Source of the DNA: Nonomuraea endophytica
GTDB lineage: Bacteria > Actinomycetota > Actinomycetes > Streptosporangiales > Streptosporangiaceae
NCBI RefSeq assembly: GCF_014203235.1
Contig: NZ_JACHIN010000007.1
Span: forward strand, 284,560 to 348,559
Direction of reading: 5' to 3'
Length of the DNA stretch: 64,000 nt
A program made the translations under genes and the position numbers. Below the pieces are notes generated by a model, which was given only the letters and a program-made list of their open reading frames with translations, was not told where the DNA came from and made no database searches. This document shows positions 53,264 through 62,246 of this stretch, one piece after another (within the stretch, counting starts at the first letter, position 1; every line of letters begins with the position of its first letter).

Positions 53264-54405
53264 GCTCCGCGGGCCCCAACGTCTGGGAGAGCCTGCGCGG
53301 CTGGGAGTTGCTGCTCGTCGTCACCACGCTGATCCCGGTGGTGTTCGCGCTGGTGGGCGACTTCACGGCCAGGGAGAAGGCGATCGTGGCCGGATGCCTG
53401 CTGGCCACGATCCCGGTCTACGTGTTCGTCGGCCGGCCGGGCATCATCGCGGAGGACCGGCGCAGGAGCCTGCTCTACGTGGTGCTGCTGGTCGTGCTGT
53501 TCACCCCGGCCGCGCTGACGATCCCGGCGATCTCGTTCTCGCTGTTCGGGCTCTGCTCCATGTGCTACCTGGCGCTGCCCGCCAAGCAGGCGACCATCGC
53601 CAGCATCGTGTTGTGGACGGGGCCGGCGATCACGGTGGCCGACCGGGAAGATCCGCTGGGGTCGGCCTTCAACCTGATCGTGGTCATGACGGTGGTGGTG
53701 TTCTTCTCCGGGACCATGGGCCTGTGGATCGAGCGGATCACCAAGCAGAGCAAGGAGCGGGCGGCGCTGATCGAGGAACTTGAGGCGAGCCGGGCCGAGG
53801 TGGCCAGGCTCTCGGCCGAGCGCGGGGCGCAGGCCGAACGCGAGCGCCTGGCCGGGGAGATCCACGACACGCTGGCCCAGGGGTTCACCAGCATCATCAT
53901 GCTCGTGCGGGCGGCGCAGCGGCAGCCGGATCCGGCCCGGCACCTGGCGCTGGCCGTACGGACGGCGCAGGAGAACCTGGCCGAGGCGCGCGCGTTCCTC
54001 TCGGTGCTCGCGCCCGCGCCGCTCGACGACGCCTCGCTCGTCGAGGCGCTGCGGCGGATCACCGAGCGGATGGGCGACGAGACCGGAGTCGGCGTGCGCT
54101 TCGAGGCGTGCGGCGCGGCGCGTCCGCTGGCCACCCGCACCGACGTGGTGCTCATCCGTGCGCTGCAGGAAGGGCTGGCCAACGTGCGCAAGCACGCCGC
54201 CGCGCGGGCCGTGCGCGTGGGTCTGGAGTACGGCGAGCGGCAGGTGCGCCTGAGCGTGGCCGACGACGGAAGGGGATTCGGGGTGGAGAGCGGCGGCTTC
54301 GGCCTGCGCACCATGCGCGGCAGGGTCGAGCAGGCGGGCGGCACGCTGACGCTCACCAGCACGCCGGGCGCGGGGACGACGCTGACCGTGGAGGTGCCGG
54401 CGTGA
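53239..54405 (+). CDS. Sensor histidine kinase (HisKA_3/NarL-type)
   Basis: About 388 aa with four or five N-terminal transmembrane helices (about 22-165), the dimerisation-phosphoacceptor motif AGEIHDTLAQGFTS and an HATPase_c domain (LANVRKHAAARAVRV; VADDGRGFG; GLRTMRGRVEQAGG). The GTG at 53239 (VEEPPRRLSS) is chosen; the frame is open back to 53197, inside the permease gene. It overlaps the permease stop by 25 bp and the response regulator by 4 bp. Likely senses a membrane-active compound and controls the ABC exporter. Confidence 0.88.
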   Translation: MEEPPRRLSSAGPNVWESLRGWELLLVVTTLIPVVFALVGDFTAREKAIVAGCLLATIPVYVFVGRPGIIAEDRRRSLLYVVLLVVLFTPAALTIPAISFSLFGLCSMCYLALPAKQATIASIVLWTGPAITVADREDPLGSAFNLIVVMTVVVFFSGTMGLWIERITKQSKERAALIEELEASRAEVARLSAERGAQAERERLAGEIHDTLAQGFTSIIMLVRAAQRQPDPARHLALAVRTAQENLAEARAFLSVLAPAPLDDASLVEALRRITERMGDETGVGVRFEACGAARPLATRTDVVLIRALQEGLANVRKHAAARAVRVGLEYGERQVRLSVADDGRGFGVESGGFGLRTMRGRVEQAGGTLTLTSTPGAGTTLTVEVPA

Positions 54406-55019
54406 TCAAGCTGCTCATCGTGGACGACCATCCGGTGGTCAGGGAGGGCCTGCGCGGCATGCTGGACGGAGACCCCGGCCTCGACGTGGTCGGCGCGGCG
54501 TCATCGGGCGACGAAGCGGTCGTGCGGGCCCGCGAACTGGCCCCTGACGTGGTGCTCATGGACCTGCGCATGCCCGGCGGCGACGGCGTGAGCGCGACCG
54601 GCCGCATCCTGGCGGACTGCCCGGGGATCCGGGTGATCGTGCTGACGACGTACGAGAGTGACCAGGACATCGTGCGCGCGGTCGAGGCCGGCGCGGCGGG
54701 CTACCTGCTGAAGGACACCAGCGCCGAGGACCTGCTCGCGGCCGTGTACGCGGCGGCAAGGGGCGAGACGGTGCTGTCGCCGTCGGTGGCGACCAAGCTG
54801 GTGACGCGGATGCGCGCCCCGGCGGCGCAGGCGCTGACGCCGCGTGAGGCGGAGGTGCTGGCGCTGGTGGCGCGCGGGCTGACCAACGCCGAGGTGGGCC
54901 GCCGGTTGTTCATCAGCGAGACCACGGTGAAGACGCACCTGCTGCGGATCTTCGGCAAGCTCGGCGTCTCCGACCGCACCGCGGCGGTCACGACGGCCAT
55001 GGAGCGCGGTCTGTTGTAA
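54402..55019 (+). CDS. Response regulator, NarL/LuxR family
   Basis: 205 aa: receiver domain with DDHPVVREGL, phosphoacceptor Asp54 in VLMDLRMPG and the TTYESD/GYLLKD Thr and Lys, then a LuxR-type HTH (LTPREAEVLALVARGLTNAEVG). GTG start overlapping the kinase stop (GTGA). Partner of the upstream HK; the likely target is the ABC operon. Confidence 0.94.
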   Translation: MIKLLIVDDHPVVREGLRGMLDGDPGLDVVGAASSGDEAVVRARELAPDVVLMDLRMPGGDGVSATGRILADCPGIRVIVLTTYESDQDIVRAVEAGAAGYLLKDTSAEDLLAAVYAAARGETVLSPSVATKLVTRMRAPAAQALTPREAEVLALVARGLTNAEVGRRLFISETTVKTHLLRIFGKLGVSDRTAAVTTAMERGLL

Positions 55020-55049
55020 GCGTTGATTTACCGGCTTATCGTGGCGGCC

Positions 55050-56522
55050 ATGACGACGCTGACGTTCGACTCCCTGAACCCCGCGACCGGCACGGTCGTG
55101 GGCAGCCATCCCAAGCAGGGCCCGGAGGCGGTGCACGCCGCCGTGGGCCGCGCGGAGGAGGCGGCCGCCTGGTGGGCGGGCCTGGGCGCGGCCGAGCGGC
55201 GCCGCCGGCTGCTCGACTACAAGGCCGTCATCACGCAGAACCTCAGGCAGCTTGCCACGCTCGTGCACGAGGAGACCGGCAAGCCGGTGGGCGACGCCAC
55301 GCTGGAGATCGTGCTGGCGATCACCCACATCGACTGGGCGGCGCGCAACGCGGCCAAGGTGCTCGGCCGCCGCCGGGTCTCCCCCGGCATGGTCGGCCTG
55401 AACCTGGCCGCCACGCTGGAGTACCTGCCGCTGGGCGTCGTCGGCGTGATCGGCCCCTGGAACTACCCGGTCTTCACGCCGATGGGCTCGATCGCGTACG
55501 CGCTCGCGGCCGGCAACGCGGTCGTCTTCAAGCCCAGCGAGCTCACCCCCGGCGTCGGGGTACGGCTGGCCGAGCTCTTCGCCGAGTCGGTGCCCGAGCA
55601 TCCGGTCCTCCAGACGGTGACCGGCCTGGGCGAGACCGGCGCGGCCCTGGCGGGCGACCCGAGGGTTAAGAAGATCGCGTTCACCGGCTCGACCGCGACC
55701 GCCAAGCGGGTCATGGCGGCCTGCGCGCAGAACCTCACGCCGATGGTGGCCGAGTGCGGCGGCAAGGACGCGTTCATCGTGGACGCCGACGCCGACCTGA
55801 AGGCGGCGGCCGACGCGTGCCTGTGGGGCGCGCTGTCCAACGCCGGCCAGACCTGCGTGGGCGTGGAGCGGGTCTACGTGGTGGACGCGGTGTACGCGCC
55901 GTTCATGCGGGAGCTGGCCGAGCGGGCGAAGACGGTCAAGGCGGGCCAGGACTATGGCCCGATCACGATGCCGGGGCAGCTGGACATCATCCGCCGCCAC
56001 ATCGACGAAGCCACCAAGTCCGGAAAAGTCGTGACTGGTGGGCCGGAGTCGGTCCGCGCGCCGTTCGTGGACCCGGTCATCGTCGAGGACGTGCCCGAGG
56101 ACTCCCCCGCCGTGCGCGAGGAGACCTTCGGGCCGACCATCACCGTGCGGCGCACCCGTGACGCGCGGGAGGCGCTGGAACTGGCCAACGCCTCGGCGTA
56201 CGGGCTGGCGGGAACGATCTTCTCCGGGAACACCCGCCGGGCCATGGAACTGGCCAGGCTGATGCGCAGCGGAATGACCGCGATCAACTCAGTCATCTCC
56301 TTCGCGGGCGTTCCCGCGCTACCCTTCGGTGGGGTCGGTGACTCGGGGTTCGGCCGTATCCACGGCGCCGACGGGCTGCGCGAGTTCGCCAGGCCCAAGG
56401 CCATCTCCCGGCAACGCTTTGCGATGCCCGGGATGAACCTTACGTCCTTCTCCCGGGGCGCCGATGAGCTTGAGCGGCTGATCAGGCTTGTCACGTTCTT
56501 GCACGGACGACGTAAGAGGTGA
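55050..56522 (+). CDS. Aldehyde dehydrogenase family protein
   Basis: 490 aa NAD(P)-dependent aldehyde dehydrogenase: GPWNYPVFTPMG, FTGSTATAKRV, the catalytic-region Glu in VAECGGKDAFIV and the nucleophilic Cys in SNAGQTCVGVERV. The C-terminal FLHGRRKR is basic and extends slightly beyond the usual. ATG at 55050 (MTTLTFDSLNPATG) is preferred over 55023. It is downstream of the response regulator but separated by 30 bp. Confidence 0.93.
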   Translation: MTTLTFDSLNPATGTVVGSHPKQGPEAVHAAVGRAEEAAAWWAGLGAAERRRRLLDYKAVITQNLRQLATLVHEETGKPVGDATLEIVLAITHIDWAARNAAKVLGRRRVSPGMVGLNLAATLEYLPLGVVGVIGPWNYPVFTPMGSIAYALAAGNAVVFKPSELTPGVGVRLAELFAESVPEHPVLQTVTGLGETGAALAGDPRVKKIAFTGSTATAKRVMAACAQNLTPMVAECGGKDAFIVDADADLKAAADACLWGALSNAGQTCVGVERVYVVDAVYAPFMRELAERAKTVKAGQDYGPITMPGQLDIIRRHIDEATKSGKVVTGGPESVRAPFVDPVIVEDVPEDSPAVREETFGPTITVRRTRDAREALELANASAYGLAGTIFSGNTRRAMELARLMRSGMTAINSVISFAGVPALPFGGVGDSGFGRIHGADGLREFARPKAISRQRFAMPGMNLTSFSRGADELERLIRLVTFLHGRRKR

Positions 56523-56556
56523 TCTGCGCGCTCTTTCCGAATACAGATCATCCGTC

Positions 56557-56566
56557 CATAATTATG
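56557..56566. promoter_or_regulatory. CATAATTATG palindrome before TetR gene
   Basis: Ten-bp perfect AT-rich palindrome 20 bp before the TetR ATG; it could be a -10 region or a small autoregulatory operator. Confidence 0.3.
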
Positions 56567-56585
56567 TGCTCTGGGGGCCACGATC

Positions 56586-57209
56586 ATGTTGGACGGGTGG
56601 AATGTGAACCGGTCTTACCGGGGAATGTCGGCTGAGCAAAGGCTGGCAGACAGACGCGAGCGGCTCATGACAGCTGCGTACACGCTCTACGCTAAGCCGG
56701 GCTTCTCGGCTACCACGATCGAAAGGCTGTGTTCTGAGGCGCGGATCTCCAACCGGGCGTTCTACGAATGTTTCGGCGGGCGCGAGGAACTCCTTCAGGC
56801 CCTGCACGAACGATGTGTCGAGGAAAGCCTCGCCGTCGTCGCCAAAGCGTTGCAGGATGCGCCTCAGACTCTCGACGGGAGAATCGGCGCGGGAGTGCGC
56901 GCCTATATGGAATTCGCCACGGCCGACTGGCGCCGTGCCCGCATCATGCACCTGGAGGTGCGCAGGTCGGGGGATGTGCTGGCGGCGTCCCGGCAGCGCG
57001 CCGTGTCCTCCTTCGCCAGGCTCGTGGAGGAGGCCTCCGCCGAATTCCCGCAGGCGGCGAAGATCGATCGGCATCTGCTGGCGCTCGGCGTGATTGGAGC
57101 GCTGCAAGAACTTCTCATCGAATGGATCCTCGCCGAGGAGCCGACGGAACTCGAGGAGCTGATCCAGGTCGCTGTTCACATCTGTGGACGGGCACTCGGT
57201 GCGTCGTGA
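56586..57209 (+). CDS. TetR-family transcriptional regulator
   Basis: 207 aa with HTH MTAAYTLYAKPGFSATTIERLCSEA and ISNRAFYECFGGREELL. ATG at 56586; an in-frame ATG at 56625 (MSAEQRL) is also plausible. It lies between the aldehyde dehydrogenase and a deacetylase on the same strand; its target is unknown. Confidence 0.85.
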   Translation: MLDGWNVNRSYRGMSAEQRLADRRERLMTAAYTLYAKPGFSATTIERLCSEARISNRAFYECFGGREELLQALHERCVEESLAVVAKALQDAPQTLDGRIGAGVRAYMEFATADWRRARIMHLEVRRSGDVLAASRQRAVSSFARLVEEASAEFPQAAKIDRHLLALGVIGALQELLIEWILAEEPTELEELIQVAVHICGRALGAS

Positions 57210-57242
57210 GCATTTGATGACAGACCGTGATTCTATGGCGGA

Positions 57243-58397
57243 GTGCGCCGGGGGATAATCATGCCGCTAATCGGCATCTGGGTAGCTTTGGGAACGACGG
57301 CGTGCGGCAACGTCACGGCACAACCATTGCCCGAGAGGCTTGGTTTGTCCGCACCCGTCAGCCCTCCGCCCGGCGAAACACCTAGACGAAAGTCGCCCTC
57401 CCCCGGCGACCGGAGTTCCTGGTGCGCGGAGAAGAGCTGCCGTCTGCGCGAAGGAGAACGCCCGCCCCAGTTCGTGGTGATCTCCTTCGACGGGGCCGGG
57501 GTGGACGGCCAGGACTGGTTCCCGGTCTTCCGCAGGACCGCCGAGCGCACTCAGGCCAGGCTGACGTTCTTCCTGTCGGGCGTCTACCTGCTGCCCGCCG
57601 ACCGGCGCGAGCAGTACCGGCCGCCCGGCCGCCCGCGCGGCAGCTCCGACATCGGCTTCCAGCGCCCCGCCAGGATCGCCGACCAGGCGGCCGAGCTCAC
57701 CGCCGCCTGGAACGCCGGCCACGAGATCGGCACCCACTTCAACGGCCACTTCTGCGGGCCGAGCGGCGTCTCGTCGTGGTCGGCCGCCGACTGGCGCAGC
57801 GAGATCGAGCAGTTCTACGGCTTCGTCGAGCACTGGCGGCGCAACTCCGGCCGCACCGACCTGCCCGACCTGCCCTTCCGCATCCGCGAGGCGGTCTCCG
57901 GCGGCCGTACGCCCTGCCTGCAGGGCGATCGCGACGCGATGTTCACCGCCTTCAAGAAGTACGGCTGGCGCTACGACGCCTCCGGCACCGGCGAGGTCCG
58001 CTGGCCGCGCAAGCGCTCGGGGCTGTGGCAGTTCCCGCTGCCCAGCATCCCGCTGCCCGGCAGCGGGACGCGCGTGCTCGGCATGGACTACAACTTCTTC
58101 ACCGTGCACAGCGGCGCCAGGACCGGCGAACGCCACAACTGGCGGCGCTGGCAGCGCCAGACCACCGAGGCCTACACCGGCGCGGTACGGCGTTCGCTGC
58201 GCGGCGACCGCGCCCCGGTCTTCATCGGCAACCACTTCGAGACGTGGAACGGCGGCATCTACATGCGGGCGCTGATCACGCTCATGAAGGAGGTCTGCAC
58301 ACGGAACGCCGTCAGGTGCGTCTCCTTCGAGCAACTGGCCGACTGGCTGGACGCCCAGACCCCCGCGACGCTGGCCCGGCTCCGAGCCGAGGTGTAG
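57243..58397 (+). CDS. Polysaccharide deacetylase-like lipoprotein
   Basis: 384 aa. Signal sequence RRGIIMPLIGIWVALGTTAC with a lipobox-like TTAC (Cys21), so probably lipid-anchored. The NodB-type fold shows FVVISFDGAGVDGQDW (catalytic Asp region), a GHEIGTHFNGHF metal motif (HxxxH) and a C-terminal FIGNHFETWNGG. It may deacetylate cell-wall or environmental polysaccharides. GTG at 57243 is used because it gives a basic n-region; an ATG at 57261 with GGGGGA is an alternative. Confidence 0.8.
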   Translation: MRRGIIMPLIGIWVALGTTACGNVTAQPLPERLGLSAPVSPPPGETPRRKSPSPGDRSSWCAEKSCRLREGERPPQFVVISFDGAGVDGQDWFPVFRRTAERTQARLTFFLSGVYLLPADRREQYRPPGRPRGSSDIGFQRPARIADQAAELTAAWNAGHEIGTHFNGHFCGPSGVSSWSAADWRSEIEQFYGFVEHWRRNSGRTDLPDLPFRIREAVSGGRTPCLQGDRDAMFTAFKKYGWRYDASGTGEVRWPRKRSGLWQFPLPSIPLPGSGTRVLGMDYNFFTVHSGARTGERHNWRRWQRQTTEAYTGAVRRSLRGDRAPVFIGNHFETWNGGIYMRALITLMKEVCTRNAVRCVSFEQLADWLDAQTPATLARLRAEV

Positions 58398-58403
58398 AGA
58401 GCG

Positions 58404-58721
58404 TCAGGCGACGGCGGCGGCGGGCACTTCCACGCGCAGGACCCGGTTCAGCCGGGTCACCGCCAGCACCCGCATGATCCGGGGCGGCACCCGGCGCAGG
58501 ACCAGGCGGCGTTCCGCGGCCAGCGCGCGCCGATGCGTGCCCACGAGCACGCCGAGGCCGGTGGCGTCGATCATCTCCAGCTTGGAGAGATCCAGGATGA
58601 GATCGCCCGTGCCCGAGTCCACCGCGTCGTGCAACCGCTGGCGCAGTCCCGCCGAGGTCCCGGCGTCCAGCCGGGAGCCGATCCGCACCACCTGAGCCCC
58701 AGGCTTCCCCTGGACGCGCAT
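58404..58721 (-). CDS. STAS-domain anti-sigma factor antagonist-like protein, atypical phospho-site
   Basis: 105 aa STAS protein of the SpoIIAA/BldG family. The usual DS[ST]GLG phosphorylation loop reads IDATGLGVLVG (Asp52-Ala53-Thr54-Gly55), with Ala where the kinase-phosphorylated Ser normally follows the Asp. It could therefore bind its anti-sigma partner constitutively, or use Thr54 instead. No anti-sigma kinase gene is adjacent. ATG at 58719-58721 with GAGGTGG upstream. Confidence 0.85.
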   Translation of the reverse strand: MRVQGKPGAQVVRIGSRLDAGTSAGLRQRLHDAVDSGTGDLILDLSKLEMIDATGLGVLVGTHRRALAAERRLVLRRVPPRIMRVLAVTRLNRVLRVEVPAAAVA

Positions 58722-58810
58722 GCCACCTCCTCAACTCACGCTCCGCGATGATCGTCACGCAACGTCGCCACACCCCGACAAACGGGCACTAGTAAGAAGG
58801 AACTACCCGC

Positions 58811-59968
58811 TTAGCGAGGCACTACCGCTTTCAGCGTGAATTCCCCATCACCATTCGGCAACGCCGTCAGCTTCCCGCCCACGGCGGCCAGCCGCTCGTT
58901 CAGGCCGCTCAGCCCGCTGCCGAGGTCGACCGCGCGCCTGCGGGCCACGCCGTCGTTGCGCACCTCCAGCGACGCGTCGTCGCCGGTGAAACGCAGGGTG
59001 ATGACGCAGAACGCGGCCGTGGAGTGCTTGAGCACGTTGGTCACCGCCTCACGCACCACGTACGCGAAGACCTGGGCCACGTCGGCGGGCACCTCCCGGT
59101 AGGGCAGGTTCAGCTCGCACCGCACGCCGGCCGCCTCCAGCACGCTCCTGACGCTCAGCAGTTCCGCGGGCAGATCCAGCTCCCGGTAGCCGCGCACCGC
59201 CTCACGCAGCTCGCGCAGCGCCTTCCTGGTCAGGTCGCGGACCTCGGCCATCTCCGCCTTGGCCGCGCCCACGTCGGCGTCGGCCAGCCGTACGGCCAGC
59301 TCCGACTTGACCGCGAGCGCGGAGAGCTGATGCCCGACGAGGTCGTGCAGGTCGCGGGCGAAGCGCAGCCGCTCCTCCGCGACCGCGAGCCGCGACTGGG
59401 CCTCCTTGGCCTCGTGCGCCTTGGCGGCCAGCAGCCAGATCCACACCCACATCCGGTTGGCCAGCGGGGTCAGCAGGCAGATGAGCAGGTAGGTGAAGGC
59501 GGCCACGGTGATCCCCACCAGCACCGGCGTGTCCTCGGGGACGAAGACCGCCCGCCCGGCCACCGTCCAGAAGGCCGCCAGCGCGGTGACGACCACCCAG
59601 CTGCCGAAGATCTGCAGGAACATGGTCCGCCGCCGGACCCCCACCACCGCCACCGACAACCACGCCATCGGGACGAAACCCCAGCCGACCACGTCGGCGC
59701 CGCTGAGCGCGCACGCGGCGAAGGCCAGGACGCCGGAGACCACGACGTCCCTGACCGGATAGCGGCGCTCGAAGACGGCCTTGCTGATGCGCAGGTAGAA
59801 CCAGCTGAACGCGACCGCCATGAGCAGCGCGGGCCCGATCTGCCACGGCTCCGTCCGGCCGGTCCCCATCGTGGCGGCGGAGTTGAGCAGAATGACCAGC
59901 CACATGGCGCCCAGTGTCGAGTTCAACACCAGGCGCGTCATGCGGCGGGCCCGCGTCAGCTCATCCAT
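58811..59968 (-). CDS. Sensor histidine kinase (HisKA_3 type) without adjacent response regulator
   Basis: 385 aa with about six N-terminal transmembrane helices (15-185), phosphoacceptor motif FARDLHDLVGHQLSALAVKSELA and a HATPase domain (REAVTNVLKHSTA; LSGLNERLAAVGG). The ATG directly abuts the permease stop codon. Normally a LuxR-type regulator follows such a kinase; here the next gene is a STAS protein 90 bp away, so it must signal to a regulator encoded elsewhere. Confidence 0.9.
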   Translation of the reverse strand: MDELTRARRMTRLVLNSTLGAMWLVILLNSAATMGTGRTEPWQIGPALLMAVAFSWFYLRISKAVFERRYPVRDVVVSGVLAFAACALSGADVVGWGFVPMAWLSVAVVGVRRRTMFLQIFGSWVVVTALAAFWTVAGRAVFVPEDTPVLVGITVAAFTYLLICLLTPLANRMWVWIWLLAAKAHEAKEAQSRLAVAEERLRFARDLHDLVGHQLSALAVKSELAVRLADADVGAAKAEMAEVRDLTRKALRELREAVRGYRELDLPAELLSVRSVLEAAGVRCELNLPYREVPADVAQVFAYVVREAVTNVLKHSTAAFCVITLRFTGDDASLEVRNDGVARRRAVDLGSGLSGLNERLAAVGGKLTALPNGDGEFTLKAVVPR

Positions 59969-61078
59969 CTACTTCGCGCGCAGCACGTCGCCGAGCTTGA
60001 CCTTCGCCCCGGTACGCAGCACCGCCCGCTCGTAGACCTTGGCGCCGACGGAGAGCATGCCGAGCACCGCGGCGACCATCAGCACGGCCGCCAGGGAGAC
60101 CTCCCACAGGGGCACGTCGGCGGCGGCCAGGCGCACCGGCATGACGATCGAGGAGAAGGGCGGGATGATCGAGATGATCTGCGCCAGCGTGCCGGTCGGC
60201 TGGTTGGCCGCGAAGAAGCCGACGAGGTAGGTGACCATGATGAGCATGGTCATCGGGGTCAGTGTGTTGCCGACCTCCTCCTGCCGGGAGACCAGGGAGG
60301 CCAGGGAGGCGGCCAGCGTGGCGTAGAAGGCGTACCCCAGGATGAACCACACCAGCACCCACGTCACGATCATCGGCATCCCGGGCGGGAAGTCCATGGC
60401 CAGACCGGAGGCGAACGCGGCGATGAGACCCGCGGCCAGTGTCACGACCAGGTTAATGACGCCGATCACGCCCAGTCCGACGATCTTGCCGCCGAGCAGC
60501 TGCCAGGGCCGCAGCGAGGCGAACAGGATCTCCACGATCCTGCTGCCCTTCTCCTCGACCACGCCCATGGCCACCATCATGGCCTGTCCGATGACCAGCA
60601 TGAACAGCAGGATGACCAGCACGGTCGCGATGCCCGCGCGGGCTTCCTGGTAGCGGGTGTCGGCGCCCACCGACTCCATGGCCAGCGGCGGGATGTTCAC
60701 CCCGGCCGCGCCGAGCCGCGCCTCGCGGTTGACGCTCTGCAGCAGGACGCCGAGCTCGGTCTCGATCTCACCGTCGGTCTGCACCTTGGTGCCGTCCACG
60801 AGCACCGCGTCGAGGTCGCCGTCGAGCAGCGCCTTCTTGGCCGCCGCCGCGTCGGGGAAGGAGCGCCACTCGAACTCGATGTCGGGGGCCGCCGCCTTGA
60901 GCGGAAGCTGCTGGGAGTTGACCGTGCCCAGCGTGTAGGAGTCGGGGCCGCCCATGAGCTTGGGCGCGAAGGCGAGCCCGGCCATGATGACCACGGTGAC
61001 GATGAGGCCGATGACGAAGGCCTTGGTGCGCAGCTGTGTCGAGATCTCCCGACGCGCCACCAGGAGCAGGGAGTTCAT
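59969..61078 (-). CDS. ABC-2 type permease (NatB-like)
   Basis: 369 aa: one N-terminal helix (about 22-42), a large external loop (45-145) and five C-terminal helices including VEEKGSRIVEILFASLRPWQLLGGKIVG, typical of NatB/ABC2_membrane_3 sodium or drug exporters. It overlaps the ATPase stop by 4 bp and abuts the kinase. Confidence 0.92.
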   Translation of the reverse strand: MNSLLLVARREISTQLRTKAFVIGLIVTVVIMAGLAFAPKLMGGPDSYTLGTVNSQQLPLKAAAPDIEFEWRSFPDAAAAKKALLDGDLDAVLVDGTKVQTDGEIETELGVLLQSVNREARLGAAGVNIPPLAMESVGADTRYQEARAGIATVLVILLFMLVIGQAMMVAMGVVEEKGSRIVEILFASLRPWQLLGGKIVGLGVIGVINLVVTLAAGLIAAFASGLAMDFPPGMPMIVTWVLVWFILGYAFYATLAASLASLVSRQEEVGNTLTPMTMLIMVTYLVGFFAANQPTGTLAQIISIIPPFSSIVMPVRLAAADVPLWEVSLAAVLMVAAVLGMLSVGAKVYERAVLRTGAKVKLGDVLRAK

Positions 61079-61950
61079 GCCACGGCCTCCTTGAAGATCT
61101 CGGTGAGGGTGGGGTGCTCGACCCCGAAGTGCTCGACGTGTCCCGCCTTGATGGCGCGGTGGAGGATCTCCTGGTCCTCGCCGGCCTCGACGAGCAGCAC
61201 GTGCCGGTCACCGTTGACGGTGAGCCGCCCCGGCAGGCCGTCGGCCCAGCCGGGCTGGGCGTCGCGCACGACGACGCGCAGCGTGCTGCTCTCGGCCGCG
61301 CGCAGCTCCTCGACGGTGCCGCTGGCCACCATGCGCCCGGCCGAGACGATGCCGACCGCGTCGCACAGCCGCTCGACCAGTTCGAGCTGGTGGCTGGAGA
61401 AGATCACCGGCACGCCGCCCCTGCACCGCTCCTGCAGCACCCCGGCCAGCGCGTCGACCGCGATCGGGTCGAGGCCGGAGAACGGCTCGTCGAGCACGAG
61501 CACCTCGGGGTCGTGCACCAGGGCCACGGCCAGCTGCACGCGCTGCTGGTTGCCCAGGGAGAGCGCCTCGACCGCGTCCGCGCGCCGCTCGGTGAGCGAG
61601 AGCCGCTCCAGCAGCTCGTCGGTGGCCCGGCGGGCCTTGGGCTGGCTCAGCCCGTGCAGACGGCCGAAGTACTCGACCTGCTCGCCGACCCGCATCTTCT
61701 GGTAGAGCCCGCGCTCCTCGGGCATGTACCCGAAGCGCCGCCGGTCGGCGGCGCCGAGCGGGCGGCCCTGCCAGGCGACCTCGCCGGCGTCGGGCCTGAG
61801 CACCCCCATGACGATCCGCATGGTGGTGGTCTTTCCGGCGCCGTTGGCGCCGACGAACCCGAACATCTCGCCGGGCCGTACGGCGAAGGCCACCCCGTCC
61901 AGGGCTACCTTGTCCGCGTACCGCTTGCGCAGCTCCCTTATCTCCAGCAT
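61075..61950 (-). CDS. ABC transporter ATP-binding protein (NatA-like)
   Basis: 291 aa: Walker A GANGAGKTT (34-42), signature LSLGNQQRV (a variant of LSGGQ, at 130-138), Walker B VLVLDEP and a DUF4162-like C-terminus. ATG at 61948-61950 (MLEIRELRKRYADKVAL); the longer open frame upstream is not supported. First gene of the ABC-permease-kinase operon, with a 16-bp palindrome 81 bp upstream. Confidence 0.92.
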   Translation of the reverse strand: MLEIRELRKRYADKVALDGVAFAVRPGEMFGFVGANGAGKTTTMRIVMGVLRPDAGEVAWQGRPLGAADRRRFGYMPEERGLYQKMRVGEQVEYFGRLHGLSQPKARRATDELLERLSLTERRADAVEALSLGNQQRVQLAVALVHDPEVLVLDEPFSGLDPIAVDALAGVLQERCRGGVPVIFSSHQLELVERLCDAVGIVSAGRMVASGTVEELRAAESSTLRVVVRDAQPGWADGLPGRLTVNGDRHVLLVEAGEDQEILHRAIKAGHVEHFGVEHPTLTEIFKEAVA

Positions 61951-62030
61951 GCGTCCATGGTGCTGCCTGCGCGGTTCATCCAGGTAGTCGTGGAAATCAC
62001 TGGCTGGAAATGCGGGGTGAGTGCGCATCA

Positions 62031-62046
62031 GATGACATTTGTCATC
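62031..62046. promoter_or_regulatory. Perfect 16-bp palindrome upstream of ABC operon
   Basis: GATGACA (62031-62037), TT, TGTCATC (62040-62046). It lies 81 bp upstream of the ATPase start in the 296-bp gap to the divergent glycosidase-like gene. LuxR-type response regulators often bind such short symmetric sites. Confidence 0.5.
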
Positions 62047-62246
62047 CCGCGGAGCGTGTGGCGGGTCCCGCTCCGGCGGCGTCCTGCTCGAACCACTGCG
62101 CCGCCATTTGGACCCCCTTTGTCTGGAGCTCCCGGCTGTGGCAGTCTCCGCTGTTGGCGACCAGGCGGTGGTCGGGGGCGCGGTACGCCCTCGACCACGC
62201 CGGCGCGCCTGTACGACATCGACCAACCCCTGCCGAGGCCAGCCAC

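Noticed and set aside
59024..61705. 893-aa plus-strand open frame opposite the kinase and ABC genes
   Set aside because: Typical high-GC complementary-frame artefact rich in His, Arg, Gly and Asp; the minus strand holds three family members with complete motifs.
22430..62046. Shared regulator for the TGTCAT sites at 22430 and the GATGACA-TT-TGTCATC palindrome at 62031
   Set aside because: The half-sites are in opposite order (TGTCAT...ATGACA against ATGACA...TGTCAT), and the regulated genes have different regulator types.
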